This document shows, in pieces, positions 27,246 through 39,406 of a DNA stretch of 64,000 nucleotides; positions within the stretch are counted from its first letter, which is position 1, and every line of letters begins with the position of its first letter. Location: contig NZ_CP095742.1 in NCBI RefSeq assembly GCF_023078495.1, positions 3,844,001-3,908,000 on the forward strand, written 5' to 3'. Origin of the DNA: Luteibacter aegosomatissinici (GTDB lineage Bacteria > Pseudomonadota > Gammaproteobacteria > Xanthomonadales > Rhodanobacteraceae). The notes below the pieces were generated by a model. The model saw nothing but the letters and a program-made list of their open reading frames with translations, was not told the origin of the DNA and made no database searches. The position numbers and the translations under genes were made by a program.

Positions 27246-27794
27246 TTAGTAGGTCTTTGAGTACGCTAGAACCGAGTCGTGGCGAGCCTTGTAGCTTTCG
27301 TCGCGTTCCCCGGTGGCCTTCCTCAGATAAACCATCGACTGCATATACACCTGAACGGTCCGGTCATCGACAACCAGCAAAATCAGGGGCTCGCCATTCA
27401 CGCTATCGTCTTCGACGTCCTCTACAGGTTCTGCATGGATGACCACCCGGTCTCTGAATATTGAACCGATATCGATTTCAGCCTCATGCCTTTCGCCGTC
27501 GAGGGATTGCCATGAAACGATTGCCGGACCCGGAAAGTTCCGAATCGCAATATGCCCGTTTCTAGCGATCTTGATGACACCTTCCCTCAATGGAGAGACA
27601 GGACCACCCTCAAGCTCTTCGACCTGAAATCGGTTCGCATAGAGAACCTTGCAACTGCGTGTATTCCCGCATTCCGCCGAGAACGCATGGTGACGAAAGT
27701 GCGTCGGTCGAGGCGGCCTTTTGCCCGAGTCAGCCGCCGCACATCCTGCTACCAGCAGCGCTGTGGCCGCCAGCGCCGTCATTCGAAACCTCAT
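27246..27794 (-). CDS. Lipoprotein, candidate effector immunity protein
   Basis: A 182-residue predicted lipoprotein. The signal peptide ends in the lipobox LLVAGC (Cys near residue 18), and Ala follows the cysteine, so outer-membrane sorting is likely. The mature part is beta-rich (VIKIARNGHIAIRNF, LVVDDRTVQVYMQSMVYL) with no family I recognise. It lies 9 bp upstream of the lipase effector gene. In X-T4SS effector pairs the immunity protein is typically an adjacent periplasmic lipoprotein, which fits a protein that blocks a periplasm-acting lipase. The assignment rests on position and localisation only. Confidence 0.65.
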   Translation of the reverse strand: MRFRMTALAATALLVAGCAAADSGKRPPRPTHFRHHAFSAECGNTRSCKVLYANRFQVEELEGGPVSPLREGVIKIARNGHIAIRNFPGPAIVSWQSLDGERHEAEIDIGSIFRDRVVIHAEPVEDVEDDSVNGEPLILLVVDDRTVQVYMQSMVYLRKATGERDESYKARHDSVLAYSKTY

Positions 27795-27917
27795 TTCACT
27801 TCTCCCTTCACGCCGTGTTTCGTTCCGATGGCATACCTACGCTTTTGACTCAGAACGGCGTCCCCATTAAGACGCGCGTCTGTCCCGGCACGTTCAGAGG
27901 TGCGATCTCGACTACTG
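27795..27917. other. Short gap between the two lipoprotein genes
   Basis: About 120 bp without a gene. It may carry the local ribosome site and a start for the second lipoprotein-effector part. No clear promoter or terminator can be read. Confidence 0.3.
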
Positions 27918-28529
27918 TCACGGGTTACCGCTGTCATAGGTCATGCCCCTATCCGTGTATCGAATGGTCAAGATCAACTGGTTGTGCTTGGCCGCGAGAC
28001 CAGAAATCGCGGGGATGTCCACGGCGCCTGCCGGCCGGCCACCCGGTCCCTTACCTGGGTGCTGGTGAAGGGTGAGCAGGCGTGATGCCCACGGCGCCCC
28101 CTTTGGCCATGACTCGATCTCGTCCACCTTTTCCAGCTTATTCAGGCGTGCGCAGAAGAATGCCGCCATCGCAATGCGCTCGGCCTCGTCATCCGCGAGC
28201 GCATGGCTGCTGCTGGACCGGAACTTCTCAATCAGCACACGGATGTCCGCGTACATCGCGTGATGCGGATGACACCTATCCTGCGGCCCGTGGACAAAGG
28301 GATCCGACGGACATTTGTCCGGTGACGGGGTGCGGATGTACACAATGCCATGCTCTTCCGCCAGGTCCTCGACGGAAATGTCAGGCCATCCCGCCATCTC
28401 CTCGGCATCCTCCGTAGCCTGGGCGACGAGTTCCTGTCTGGTCTTCCCCCGGTCATCCGGTGTTGCGCAGCCCGCCAGGACAAACCACATACCTACCGCG
28501 GCCACGGCCGTTCGCTTATTCCTCTTCAT
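27918..28529 (-). CDS. Second lipoprotein, candidate immunity protein
   Basis: A 203-residue predicted lipoprotein with lipobox FVLAGC near residue 21. The mature part holds two Cys-containing stretches (PDKCPSDPFVHGPQDRC) and a helical segment AERIAMAAFFCARLNKLEKV. No known family is recognised. The ATG at 28529 overlaps the virD4 stop as TGATG and has AAAGGAG just upstream, so it is translationally coupled to virD4. Two unrelated lipoproteins before one effector may mean dual immunity, or an orphan immunity gene left from a lost effector. Confidence 0.6.
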   Translation of the reverse strand: MKRNKRTAVAAVGMWFVLAGCATPDDRGKTRQELVAQATEDAEEMAGWPDISVEDLAEEHGIVYIRTPSPDKCPSDPFVHGPQDRCHPHHAMYADIRVLIEKFRSSSSHALADDEAERIAMAAFFCARLNKLEKVDEIESWPKGAPWASRLLTLHQHPGKGPGGRPAGAVDIPAISGLAAKHNQLILTIRYTDRGMTYDSGNP

Positions 28530-30226
28530 CACACTCCTTTCGAGGGCTTCACGCCCTTCACCTTTAGCGTCTCAACGTCCACCTTCGGCATGAGCCGTCG
28601 GGTGAAGTACTTCTCCTGGTAATAGCGAATCTTGTCCGCCATGACCGGATGGGGAATGCCCTCGTAGAAGAAGACTTCCTTGTCCTGGCTCATTGCCTTC
28701 AACTCCTGGGGCAGCATGAGCGCGCGTCGCTCGTCGTTGTGGGTGACGCTGATGCCCTGCCCGCGGGAAATGCTTTTCTGCCGGACCGTGGTGTAGCCAA
28801 GCATTTCCGAGTAGTCATTCGCGTCACGCTGTTCGCGCGGCGTATAGACGATTTGCAGAGCGTGGTTGGTAACGAAGCTGCGCGCCACATCAGGCCCGTA
28901 CACGGCGTCAAGCTGCGACAGGCTCTGGATGATCGGCAGCACCCGCAGGTTGTAGCCGGCGATGAAGGAGACGGCGCTGGCGAGGATGTCGACGCGGCCA
29001 ATGGCGGTGAACTCGTCCATCAGGAGGAGGCATTGGTGCTGCAGCTCCTTGTTCTGCGCCGGTAGCTCGCTGGTATTGAGCTTCACCAGCTGGCTGAAGA
29101 ACATGTTGATGAGTACCCGGCTTTCGGCCAGCTTGTTGGGCTGGATACCGATGTAGATGGTCATCTTCTTCTTGCGTACATCGGTCAGCAGGAAGTCGTT
29201 GCCACTGGTCGCGGCATCGAGCACTGGGTTCAGGAACATGTTCAGCGGTTCGCGGAACGAGCCCAAGATCGAGGCGAAGGTGTCCTCGGCCTGGGAGAGC
29301 AGGTTATTGAACGCGTTACGTGTGGCATCGGAGAGGTAGGGCTGGGTGGCGAGCCCTTGCAGGTACGCCTTGAAGTCGTCGCCCTCGCCCGTGGAAATGC
29401 GGAACACCTCGCCCAGCGTCGGTTCGTGGGAAGGCTGCAGGCGGCTGCCACCCGACTGCGCATCGCGGCGTTCGAAGAGGTACATGGTGAAGGCGACGAA
29501 GGCGTTGCGGGCCTGGCTCACCCAGAAGCCATCTGCGCCGCCGCTGTCCGGGTAGAGCGTCTCGGCGAGCGCCATGATGTCCGAGATGCGAAACAGGCCA
29601 TCCGAAACGTAGTGCAACGGATTCCAGCGCGCCGTTCGCAGATCCTCCGCGAACGGATTGAACAGGTAGACCTCCTGCCCCTGCGCCTTGCGCCAGCCGC
29701 TGGTGAGGTCGAAGTTTTCCTGCTTGATGTCGAGAACGACGACCGAACCCTGATAGCTCAGCAGGTTGGGAATGACGATGCCGACGCCCTTGCCCGTACG
29801 CGTGGGTGCAGCGAGGATCGCGAACTGCTGACCCGACATGTAGACGAACCGGCGACCACGGCGACCCACGACCAGCGCGGTAGGCGTGTGCTTGAACATG
29901 CCTTTGCGGGCGAGATCCCGCCTGGAGGCGAAACGCGCTTTGCCGTGCAGGGCCTGTCCCGGCGAGCGGAAGAGCAGGATGAGCGTTGCCGTGGCGATGA
30001 GCAGCGGTATGCCCGCGCCGACGCCGCCGGCCAGCCAGATGCGCCATGCGTACGGCTGGTACGCCGGCTCATGCACATGCTGGTAGTAGGCCCACCACGC
30101 AAGCCACCATCGCTCGGAGACATCGACGCCGAGCAGGCGCGCAAGCAGGTGCGCCGTGATCCACGGGGCCCACGCGAGCGCCCCCACAACCGTGGCCACG
30201 GCAGCCACCACCTTCCCTGTACGCAT
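28529..30226 (-). CDS. virD4: VirD4 type IV coupling protein
   Basis: A 565-residue T4SS coupling ATPase that recruits effectors to the channel. Two N-terminal transmembrane segments (about 5-30 and 65-85) flank a short periplasmic loop. Walker A is LAAPTRTGKGVG (near 139-149), the VirD4 KQENFDLTSGWR motif follows, and Walker B is LLLMDEFTAIGR (near 400). QSLSQLDAVYG and the TPREQRDANDYSEMLG region are also typical. No relaxase, conjugation gene or virB gene is present on either side. It is the first gene of a four-gene unit ending in an XVIPCD-type effector, so it most likely serves effector delivery rather than DNA transfer. Confidence 0.92.
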   Translation of the reverse strand: MRTGKVVAAVATVVGALAWAPWITAHLLARLLGVDVSERWWLAWWAYYQHVHEPAYQPYAWRIWLAGGVGAGIPLLIATATLILLFRSPGQALHGKARFASRRDLARKGMFKHTPTALVVGRRGRRFVYMSGQQFAILAAPTRTGKGVGIVIPNLLSYQGSVVVLDIKQENFDLTSGWRKAQGQEVYLFNPFAEDLRTARWNPLHYVSDGLFRISDIMALAETLYPDSGGADGFWVSQARNAFVAFTMYLFERRDAQSGGSRLQPSHEPTLGEVFRISTGEGDDFKAYLQGLATQPYLSDATRNAFNNLLSQAEDTFASILGSFREPLNMFLNPVLDAATSGNDFLLTDVRKKKMTIYIGIQPNKLAESRVLINMFFSQLVKLNTSELPAQNKELQHQCLLLMDEFTAIGRVDILASAVSFIAGYNLRVLPIIQSLSQLDAVYGPDVARSFVTNHALQIVYTPREQRDANDYSEMLGYTTVRQKSISRGQGISVTHNDERRALMLPQELKAMSQDKEVFFYEGIPHPVMADKIRYYQEKYFTRRLMPKVDVETLKVKGVKPSKGV

Positions 30227-30396
30227 GACACTCCAACCGGCAAGAACGAGGGACGATTCTTTGCCACGAATGGCGTGTCATTCAATCAGTGTTTTCGCAA
30301 CCCTATGTAGTACTTTGACTTCCAGGCATGCGAACTTCGCCCGACGTGCCGCGTCAGGCCTTTCCTACTTCAGAGATGACTCAACGCGACCGCGAT

Positions 30397-30711
30397 TCAG
30401 CGATCGTCGCGAGTCCAGATGAAGCCGTCGGCTTCCTGCACAGGGAAGACGGTGACAGGCTCATAGGCGGGTGGGCACGTGACTTCGCCCGAGCGCAGGT
30501 CGAAACGCGCGCCATGGCGTACGCACTCCACTTCGAAGCCAACCACCGGGCCGCCGGCAAGCTCGCCGCCGTCGTGGGTGCAGACATCTTCAATGGCGTA
30601 GAGATCGCCATCGATGTTGTAAACAGCAATGGCGGTGTCGCCATCCCATGCCACGCGGAACTCGCCGGGTAGCAGCTCACTACGCGTGCCGACTTTCACC
30701 CAGCCGTTCAC
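30397..30711 (-). CDS. Rieske [2Fe-2S] ferredoxin-like protein
   Basis: A 104-residue soluble Rieske protein. Ligands are in DVCTHDGGEL (CxH) and VECVRHGARFD (CxxH), so a complete His2Cys2 cluster site is present. The size matches the small ferredoxins of dioxygenase systems and the Rieske proteins encoded with suf genes. It overlaps the GNAT gene upstream by ATGA and is the last gene of the suf-directed run. It may deliver electrons during cluster assembly or be a client of it. Confidence 0.85.
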   Translation of the reverse strand: MNGWVKVGTRSELLPGEFRVAWDGDTAIAVYNIDGDLYAIEDVCTHDGGELAGGPVVGFEVECVRHGARFDLRSGEVTCPPAYEPVTVFPVQEADGFIWTRDDR

Positions 30712-31241
30712 GCGCCCAGGTCCTTCACAAGGTACTCGAAGCGCAGGTCGTCGCGCTGCGGCAGGCCGAAGCGCTCATCGCCATAGGGGAACGGCTTGGT
30801 ACGCCCCGTGCGGGCATAGCCGCGGCGCTCGTACCAGGCGATCAGCTCGGCGCGGATATCAATGACCGTCATTTCCACGCGTTCGCTATGCCACTCATCG
30901 CGGGCGATGCGCTCCACCTCTTCGATCACCAGGCGACCGATACCCGTGCCCTGAAACGGCGGGTGCACGGAGAACATGCCGAAGTAGCACACAGCTCCCT
31001 GCCGCTCGATGTAGCAGGAGGCGGCCACGAGCCCATCGCGCTCGAACAGCACGAAGCGGCCGTTGGGGCCGGTTAGCAGTTCTTCGATCTCGGTGATGTC
31101 GGTGCGGCGGCCATGGAGGAAATCAGCCTCGGTGGTCCAGCCGGCGCGGCTGGCGTCGCCGCGGTAGGCGGATTCGACCAGCGTGGCGATGACGGCGGCA
31201 TCGGCCTGGGTGGCGGTGCGAAAGGTGTGCTTGGGGGTCAT
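30708..31241 (-). CDS. GNAT-family N-acetyltransferase
   Basis: A 177-residue single-domain acetyltransferase. The acetyl-CoA loop is in FQGTGIGRLVIEEVE (the Q/RxxGxG/A motif), preceded by the beta-4 strand region YFGMFSVHPP and followed by the beta-5/helix stretch YERRGYARTGRTKPFPYGDE. No substrate is predictable. It sits between the REP-like element after sufS and the Rieske gene, to which it is coupled by overlap. Confidence 0.8.
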   Translation of the reverse strand: MTPKHTFRTATQADAAVIATLVESAYRGDASRAGWTTEADFLHGRRTDITEIEELLTGPNGRFVLFERDGLVAASCYIERQGAVCYFGMFSVHPPFQGTGIGRLVIEEVERIARDEWHSERVEMTVIDIRAELIAWYERRGYARTGRTKPFPYGDERFGLPQRDDLRFEYLVKDLGA

Positions 31242-31267
31242 GGGGCGATTTTAAGCCCGGGGGAAGC

Positions 31268-31332
31268 GTCGCGCGCAAGGTTGCCCGCGCGCGACGTCGC
31301 AAACCCCATCGCGCGCGAGCGCGCTCCTACAG
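31268..31332. repeat. REP-like element pair
   Basis: GTCGCGCGC (31268-31276) and GCGCGCGAC (31287-31295) form a hairpin. Next to it CCCCATCGCGCGCGAGCGCG to CTCCTACAG (31304-31332) matches one arm of the palindrome family at 5651-5719. It fills the gap between the GNAT gene and sufS, and may attenuate or protect the suf transcript. Confidence 0.75.
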
Positions 31333-31338
31333 AAGGCC

Positions 31339-32586
31339 TTAGAGGAGGAGCTTGCGGACCCGGCCTACGGCTGCGATGAACTCGTCGACTTCGGCCTTCG
31401 TGTTGTAGAAGGCCAGCGAGGCGCGCAGCGTGGCGGGCACGCCGAAGCACTGCATCAGCGGGTGGGCACAGTGGTGGCCGGAGCGGACCGCGACGCCCTG
31501 CAGATCCAACAGTGTGGCCATGTCGTTGGCGTGGGCGCCTTCGAGCAGGAAGGAAATCACCGGCTCCTTTTCGGCGGCCTGGCCAAAGATCCGGACCCCC
31601 GGCAGGCCACTGATCGCATCCGTGGCATAGGCCAGCAGATCCTGCTCGTGCGCCTTCAGGCGATCAAAGCCAATGCCTTCGAGGTAGTCGATGGCCGCCT
31701 TCATGCCCGCGAAACCGGCGATGTTCGGGGTGCCGGCTTCAAAGCGGTGCGGCGGATCGGCGAATACGGTGCCTTCGAAGCGGACTTCGCGGATCATTTC
31801 GCCACCACCGAAGAACGGCGGCATGGTCATGAGGTGCTCGCGCTTCGCCCACAACGCGCCGGTGCCCGTGGGCGCCAGCATCTTGTGGCCGGTGATCGCG
31901 TAGAAATCGCAACCCAGGGCCTGCACATCCACCTTGCGGTGCGGGGCGGCCTGCGAGCCATCCACCAGCAGCGGGATACCGCGCTTGCGGCACTCGCGGG
32001 CGATCTCGCGTACGGGATTCACCGTGCCGGTCACGTTGGACACGTGGCCGACGCAAGCCAGCTTCACCTCGGGGGTGAGCAGCTTGAAGTATTCCTCGAG
32101 GATCAGCTCACCCTTTTCATTGATCGGGGCGGCCTTCACCACGGCACCGGTGCGTTCGGCGACAAGCTGCCACGGCACGATATTGGCGTGGTGCTCCATC
32201 ACCGTCGTGACAATCGCATCGCCGGGCTTCAGGCGTGGAAGCGCGTAGCTGTAGGCGACCAGGTTGATCGCCTGCGTGGTGCCCGAGGTCAGGATCACCT
32301 CGTCACGCGACGGTGCATTGATGAAGCGGGCCAGGGCGTCTCGGGCACCTTCGTAGGCCGCCGTCGCCTCTTCGCCGAGCGTGTGCACCGCGCGGGCCAC
32401 GTTCGCATTGTGCTCGCGATAGTGGCGATCCACCGCCTCGATCACCGATACCGGCTTCTGGCTGGTATTGGCGCTATCGAAGTAGATGAGCGGCTTGCCG
32501 TGCACGGTGCGTGACAGCAGCGGGAAGTCGGCACGGATGCGCTCGACATCCAACGGAAGGGGGGCGGTCTCGGCCCTGGCATTCAT
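31339..32586 (-). CDS. sufS: Cysteine desulfurase SufS
   Basis: A 415-residue PLP enzyme that takes sulfur from cysteine for Fe-S cluster assembly. The PLP lysine is in AITGHKMLAPTGTGALW, the cofactor aspartate/glutamine stretch in LLVDGSQAAPHRKVDVQ, and the persulfide cysteine in VRSGHHCAHPLMQ, the class II (SufS) form. The length is normal. It follows sufD with 15 bp. No sufE or sufU gene is in the window, so its sulfur acceptor partner lies elsewhere. Confidence 0.93.
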   Translation of the reverse strand: MNARAETAPLPLDVERIRADFPLLSRTVHGKPLIYFDSANTSQKPVSVIEAVDRHYREHNANVARAVHTLGEEATAAYEGARDALARFINAPSRDEVILTSGTTQAINLVAYSYALPRLKPGDAIVTTVMEHHANIVPWQLVAERTGAVVKAAPINEKGELILEEYFKLLTPEVKLACVGHVSNVTGTVNPVREIARECRKRGIPLLVDGSQAAPHRKVDVQALGCDFYAITGHKMLAPTGTGALWAKREHLMTMPPFFGGGEMIREVRFEGTVFADPPHRFEAGTPNIAGFAGMKAAIDYLEGIGFDRLKAHEQDLLAYATDAISGLPGVRIFGQAAEKEPVISFLLEGAHANDMATLLDLQGVAVRSGHHCAHPLMQCFGVPATLRASLAFYNTKAEVDEFIAAVGRVRKLLL

Positions 32587-32601
32587 GGCTTGGCTCCGGA
32601 C

Positions 32602-33927
32602 TTAATCGGCAGCAACCGTGGTGGGCAGGTGCGCCACCAGCAGGTCGCCCAGGTGTTCACGCAAGGCCTCGTTGGATAGCGATTCCAGCGCCGCCCGGCA
32701 GAACGCCAGGGTAAGCAGGCTGCGCGCCTCCACCAACGGGATACCGCGCGAACGCAGATAGAACAGCGAGCGTTCGTCGAGCTGGCCGATCGTGGCGCCG
32801 TGCGCCGCCTTCACTTCGTCGGCATAGATCTCGAGTTCCGGCTTGGTATCGATTTCCGCGGAGCCCGACAGAAGCAGGTTCTTGTTGCTGAGCGAGGCGT
32901 CGGTGCCATCGGCGCCCTCGGCCACCACGATGGCGCCGCGGAAGACGCCACGCGAGCGGCCATCGGCAATGCCGCGCCAGAGCGCTTCGGAAGCGGTGTC
33001 ACGTGCCTTGTGGTGCACTTCCAGCTGCGTATCCACATGCTGGCGGCCGGCCAGCGCGAACACGCCGCGGGTATCGAAACGCGCACGGTCGCCCAGGACT
33101 TCGGCGGTGAGTTCGTGGCGGACGAGTGCGCCGCCGAGTTCGAGTGCGTGAACCGTCACATGCGCTTCGGCATCCAGCCGGACGTGACCGCGACGCACAA
33201 GCGTGGTGGCGGATGAGGCATCCTGCACGATGACCAGACCCAGCACCGCACCTTCACGCGCCGTGTAATCGGCCACCACCGTGCCCAGCTGCGGCGCAGC
33301 GCCTGCGGAAACGAAGTGTTCAACCACATCCGCCCGGGCGCCCTTGCCCACTTCCACCAGCACGCGAGCGTGCCAGGCGGTATCCGGCTGGGCGCCGCTG
33401 GTGACATGGACGATGTGCAGCGGCTTGGCCAGTGCGACGCCATCAGCCACGCGAAGCACGACGCCATCGCCGGCCAGTGCCGCATTCAGGTGAGCGAAGG
33501 CATCCGCGGCACCGCGGCGGTAGCGATTGGCCAGCGCAAAGCGCAGGGGCTCGGGCTGGGTACCAAGCGCGAGACTCAGAGGCGCCAGGTCGACGCCTTC
33601 GCCAGCACTCAGCGAGGAGAGATCGGCGCGGTAGACGCCATCAACGAGAACGACACGGGCACCATCGACGCCCGGCAACGTGGTGAGCGACGCCGCGATA
33701 TCGGCTTTCGCCGCCACTTCCGCATCGGCAAGCGCGAACGCACGCTGCGAAAGCGCACGCAGCGGCGTGTATTTCCACGCCTCGTTGCGCCCTTCCGGCA
33801 GCCCGGTTTCAGCAAAGGCATCCAGGTTTTCGCGGCGCGCGGCATCGAGCCACGCAATGCCCGTGGCGGGCACCGCGGCGGCGGCATCCAGCGCCGCCCG
33901 CACGAACAGGGACGGCGCGCTGGTCAT
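32602..33927 (-). CDS. sufD: Fe-S assembly scaffold protein SufD
   Basis: A 441-residue SufD. The N-terminal helical part (GLPEGRNEAWKYTPLRAL) and the right-handed beta-helix core are present. The C-terminal SufBD signature is SAEIDTKPELEIYADEVKAA, followed by HGATIGQLDERSLFYLRSRG with the conserved histidine. With SufB and SufC it forms the SufBC2D scaffold in the cytoplasm. Its start overlaps the sufC stop by ATGA. Confidence 0.93.
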   Translation of the reverse strand: MTSAPSLFVRAALDAAAAVPATGIAWLDAARRENLDAFAETGLPEGRNEAWKYTPLRALSQRAFALADAEVAAKADIAASLTTLPGVDGARVVLVDGVYRADLSSLSAGEGVDLAPLSLALGTQPEPLRFALANRYRRGAADAFAHLNAALAGDGVVLRVADGVALAKPLHIVHVTSGAQPDTAWHARVLVEVGKGARADVVEHFVSAGAAPQLGTVVADYTAREGAVLGLVIVQDASSATTLVRRGHVRLDAEAHVTVHALELGGALVRHELTAEVLGDRARFDTRGVFALAGRQHVDTQLEVHHKARDTASEALWRGIADGRSRGVFRGAIVVAEGADGTDASLSNKNLLLSGSAEIDTKPELEIYADEVKAAHGATIGQLDERSLFYLRSRGIPLVEARSLLTLAFCRAALESLSNEALREHLGDLLVAHLPTTVAAD

Positions 33928-34709
33928 GCCGGCTCTCCGGCCAGGTCGGCCTTGCGCAGGTGCGGGTGCTTGTCGGCCAGCCAGGCGTAGCCTTCGGCTT
34001 CGAGCTTCAGCGCGAGCGACTTGTCGCCACTTTCGACAATTCGGCCGCCCGCCAGCACGTGGACGAAATCCGGTTCGATGTAGTCCAGCAGGCGCTGGTA
34101 GTGCGTCACGACGATGAACGAGCGCTCGGCCGAACGCAGTGCGTTCACGCCTTCGGCGACCTGCTTGAGGGCATCGATATCGAGGCCGGAGTCGGTCTCG
34201 TCGAGGATCGCGAGCTTCGGCTCGAGGACGGCCATCTGGAAGATTTCATTGCGCTTCTTTTCGCCGCCGGAAAAGCCTTCGTTCACGGCGCGGTGAAGCA
34301 GCTCGTCGGAGATCTGCATGATCTTCAGCTTCTCACGCACCAGCTTGAGGAAGCGCATGGAATCCAGCTCATCCTCGCCACGGAACTTCCGCTGCGCATT
34401 CAGCGCGGCACGCAGGAAGTAGGTGTTGTTCACGCCAGGGATCTCGACCGGGTACTGGAACGCGAGGAACAGGCCGACGGCCGCGCGCTCTTCCGGCTCC
34501 AGGGCCAACAGATCCTGGCCGCCGAACGACACCGAACCTTCCGTCACCTCGTAACCATCACGCCCGGAGAGGACGTTGCCCAGCGTGGACTTGCCCGCGC
34601 CGTTGGGCCCCATGATGGCGTGCACTTCGCCCGGGTTCACGGTGAGCGAAAGGCCTTTAAGGATTTCCTTGCCCTCGACGCGGGCATGGAGGTTTTCGAT
34701 CTTGAGCAT
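33924..34709 (-). CDS. sufC: Fe-S assembly ATPase SufC
   Basis: A 261-residue ABC-type ATPase. Walker A is IMGPNGAGKSTLGNVL, the Q-loop is LFLAFQYPVEIPGV, the SufC-type signature is NEGFSGGEKKRNEIFQM, and Walker B is LAILDETDSGLDIDAL. It powers conformational change in the SufBC2D scaffold. I chose the ATG at 34709 (MLKIENLHAR), since SufC proteins start there. An in-frame ATG two codons upstream is equally near. It follows the ACT-domain gene rather than sufB directly. Confidence 0.93.
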   Translation of the reverse strand: MLKIENLHARVEGKEILKGLSLTVNPGEVHAIMGPNGAGKSTLGNVLSGRDGYEVTEGSVSFGGQDLLALEPEERAAVGLFLAFQYPVEIPGVNNTYFLRAALNAQRKFRGEDELDSMRFLKLVREKLKIMQISDELLHRAVNEGFSGGEKKRNEIFQMAVLEPKLAILDETDSGLDIDALKQVAEGVNALRSAERSFIVVTHYQRLLDYIEPDFVHVLAGGRIVESGDKSLALKLEAEGYAWLADKHPHLRKADLAGEPA

Positions 34710-34729
34710 GTGCATGGCGGGGCTGTCCA

Positions 34730-35137
34730 TCAGGGCGTCAGGTGCGAGAGCGCATCGAGCGCTTCGTCGCGGCGGTCCCAGGGCACGAAGATGTGATCGT
34801 GCAGGAACGCGGAAACGGGGTTGCAGGGAATGCCACGCTTCGCGAGCGCGGCGGAGACGGCGGCCATCATGCCCACCGCGGTCAGGCTGGACTGCACGCG
34901 CAGGGTGATGCACGCCCACAGCATGCGATCGCCACTGCGGTCATCCTCGGTCACGTCGACGATGAGCGTGGTGCCCTCGTCTTCGCGGAACATCATGAGC
35001 GCTTCGGCCATGCGCTCGCGGGCGCGATCGTGCGAGACATGGATGAAGCGCTTGGGCACCGGGTCCACAGCCGGATCCAGCGCGGCCAGCAGCGCGCGCA
35101 GGTCGGTGAGGCCCGGGGCGGAGCCAGCGATACCCAT
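34730..35137 (-). CDS. ACT-domain protein inside the suf operon
   Basis: A 135-residue protein. The C-terminal part reads as an ACT-like ligand-binding fold: WACITLRVQSSLTAVGMMAA, AALAKRGIPCNPVSAF and DHIFVPWDRRDEALDAL, resembling ACT_7 or CASTOR-type domains that bind amino acids. The N-terminal half (ALDPAVDPVPKRFIHVSHD) has no match I can name. It is placed 3 bp after sufB and 20 bp before sufC in the same direction, so it is co-transcribed. It might sense cysteine or another amino acid and adjust cluster assembly. That is speculation. Confidence 0.65.
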   Translation of the reverse strand: MGIAGSAPGLTDLRALLAALDPAVDPVPKRFIHVSHDRARERMAEALMMFREDEGTTLIVDVTEDDRSGDRMLWACITLRVQSSLTAVGMMAAVSAALAKRGIPCNPVSAFLHDHIFVPWDRRDEALDALSHLTP

Positions 35138-35140
35138 CGC

Positions 35141-38990
<3,850 letters not shown>

Positions 38991-39012
38991 GATTTATCTC
39001 ACCACTTTATCG

Positions 39013-39040
39013 AAAGAGCCCGGTCATGCCGGGCTCTTTT
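39013..39040 (+). terminator. Intrinsic terminator after amtB
   Basis: AAAGAGCCCGG (39013-39023) pairs perfectly with CCGGGCTCTTT (39029-39039) around a 5-base loop, ending in TTTT. The stem is 11 bp. Confidence 0.92.
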
Positions 39041-39228
39041 CGTTTCCGCGCGACAAAAGTGGGTTGTCGTTCGTCGTTTCCTACGAATTTCTTCATGGCG
39101 CAGGCGTTTGCATCGCCGCGACAGACGTCCATATGGCTGTTTGGCCCTAACGCCATCCAGCGCCGCAAGTCGCTGATTTCGTTTCGTATAGACGCCATAG
39201 CTAGGTGTCATCGTACCTTCACGCAGGT
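39041..39228. other. Intergenic spacer
   Basis: About 190 bp between the amtB terminator and the promoter of the TonB receptor. It is noticeably richer in A/T than its surroundings. No gene or named element can be supported. It may hold upstream binding sites. Confidence 0.3.
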
Positions 39229-39257
39229 TTGACACTCGTAATTTCCTGCCATAGAAC
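39229..39257 (+). promoter_or_regulatory. Sigma-70-type promoter of the TonB receptor gene
   Basis: TTGACA (39229-39234) is a perfect -35 box. TAGAAC (39252-39257) lies exactly 17 bases later as a -10 box. The predicted start near 39264 leaves a leader of about 140 bases that is rich in structure. Confidence 0.65.
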
Positions 39258-39264
39258 CAGAGCT

Positions 39265-39399
39265 CACCCGCTACCGGGCAGCCCTCCGCAGGGGAATGGC
39301 GAAAGGCCGCACGCCGGGTGAATCACGCGAGCTTCCCCCATGAGCTCGCTCCAACTCCGTCGTCAACCAAGGGGCCCTTCCACAGGGGCCCGGTAGGGG
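39265..39399 (+). promoter_or_regulatory. Structured leader RNA that can sequester the ribosome site
   Basis: CTACCGGGC (39271-39279) is perfectly complementary to GCCCGGTAG (39388-39396), which runs into the Shine-Dalgarno TAGGGG of the TonB receptor gene. Alternative local folds exist: CACCCG/CGGGTG (39265-39270 with 39315-39320) closing CCCT-CCGC-AGGG (39282-39293), and GCGAGCT/AGCTCGC (39327-39333 with 39343-39349). The 5' fold and the SD-masking duplex compete for neighbouring bases, which suggests an on/off switch. I cannot match it to a named riboswitch class. Confidence 0.5.
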
Positions 39400-39406
39400 C
39401 TTTTGC

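Noticed and set aside
28529-30226. Conjugative or integrative element
   Set aside because: VirD4 is present, but no relaxase, integrase, att-like direct repeats or tRNA can be seen in the window.
39265-39399. Cobalamin-type riboswitch in front of the TonB receptor
   Set aside because: GGGGAAT followed by GGCG and an A-rich bulge looks vaguely similar, but the B12 box and other conserved blocks are missing.
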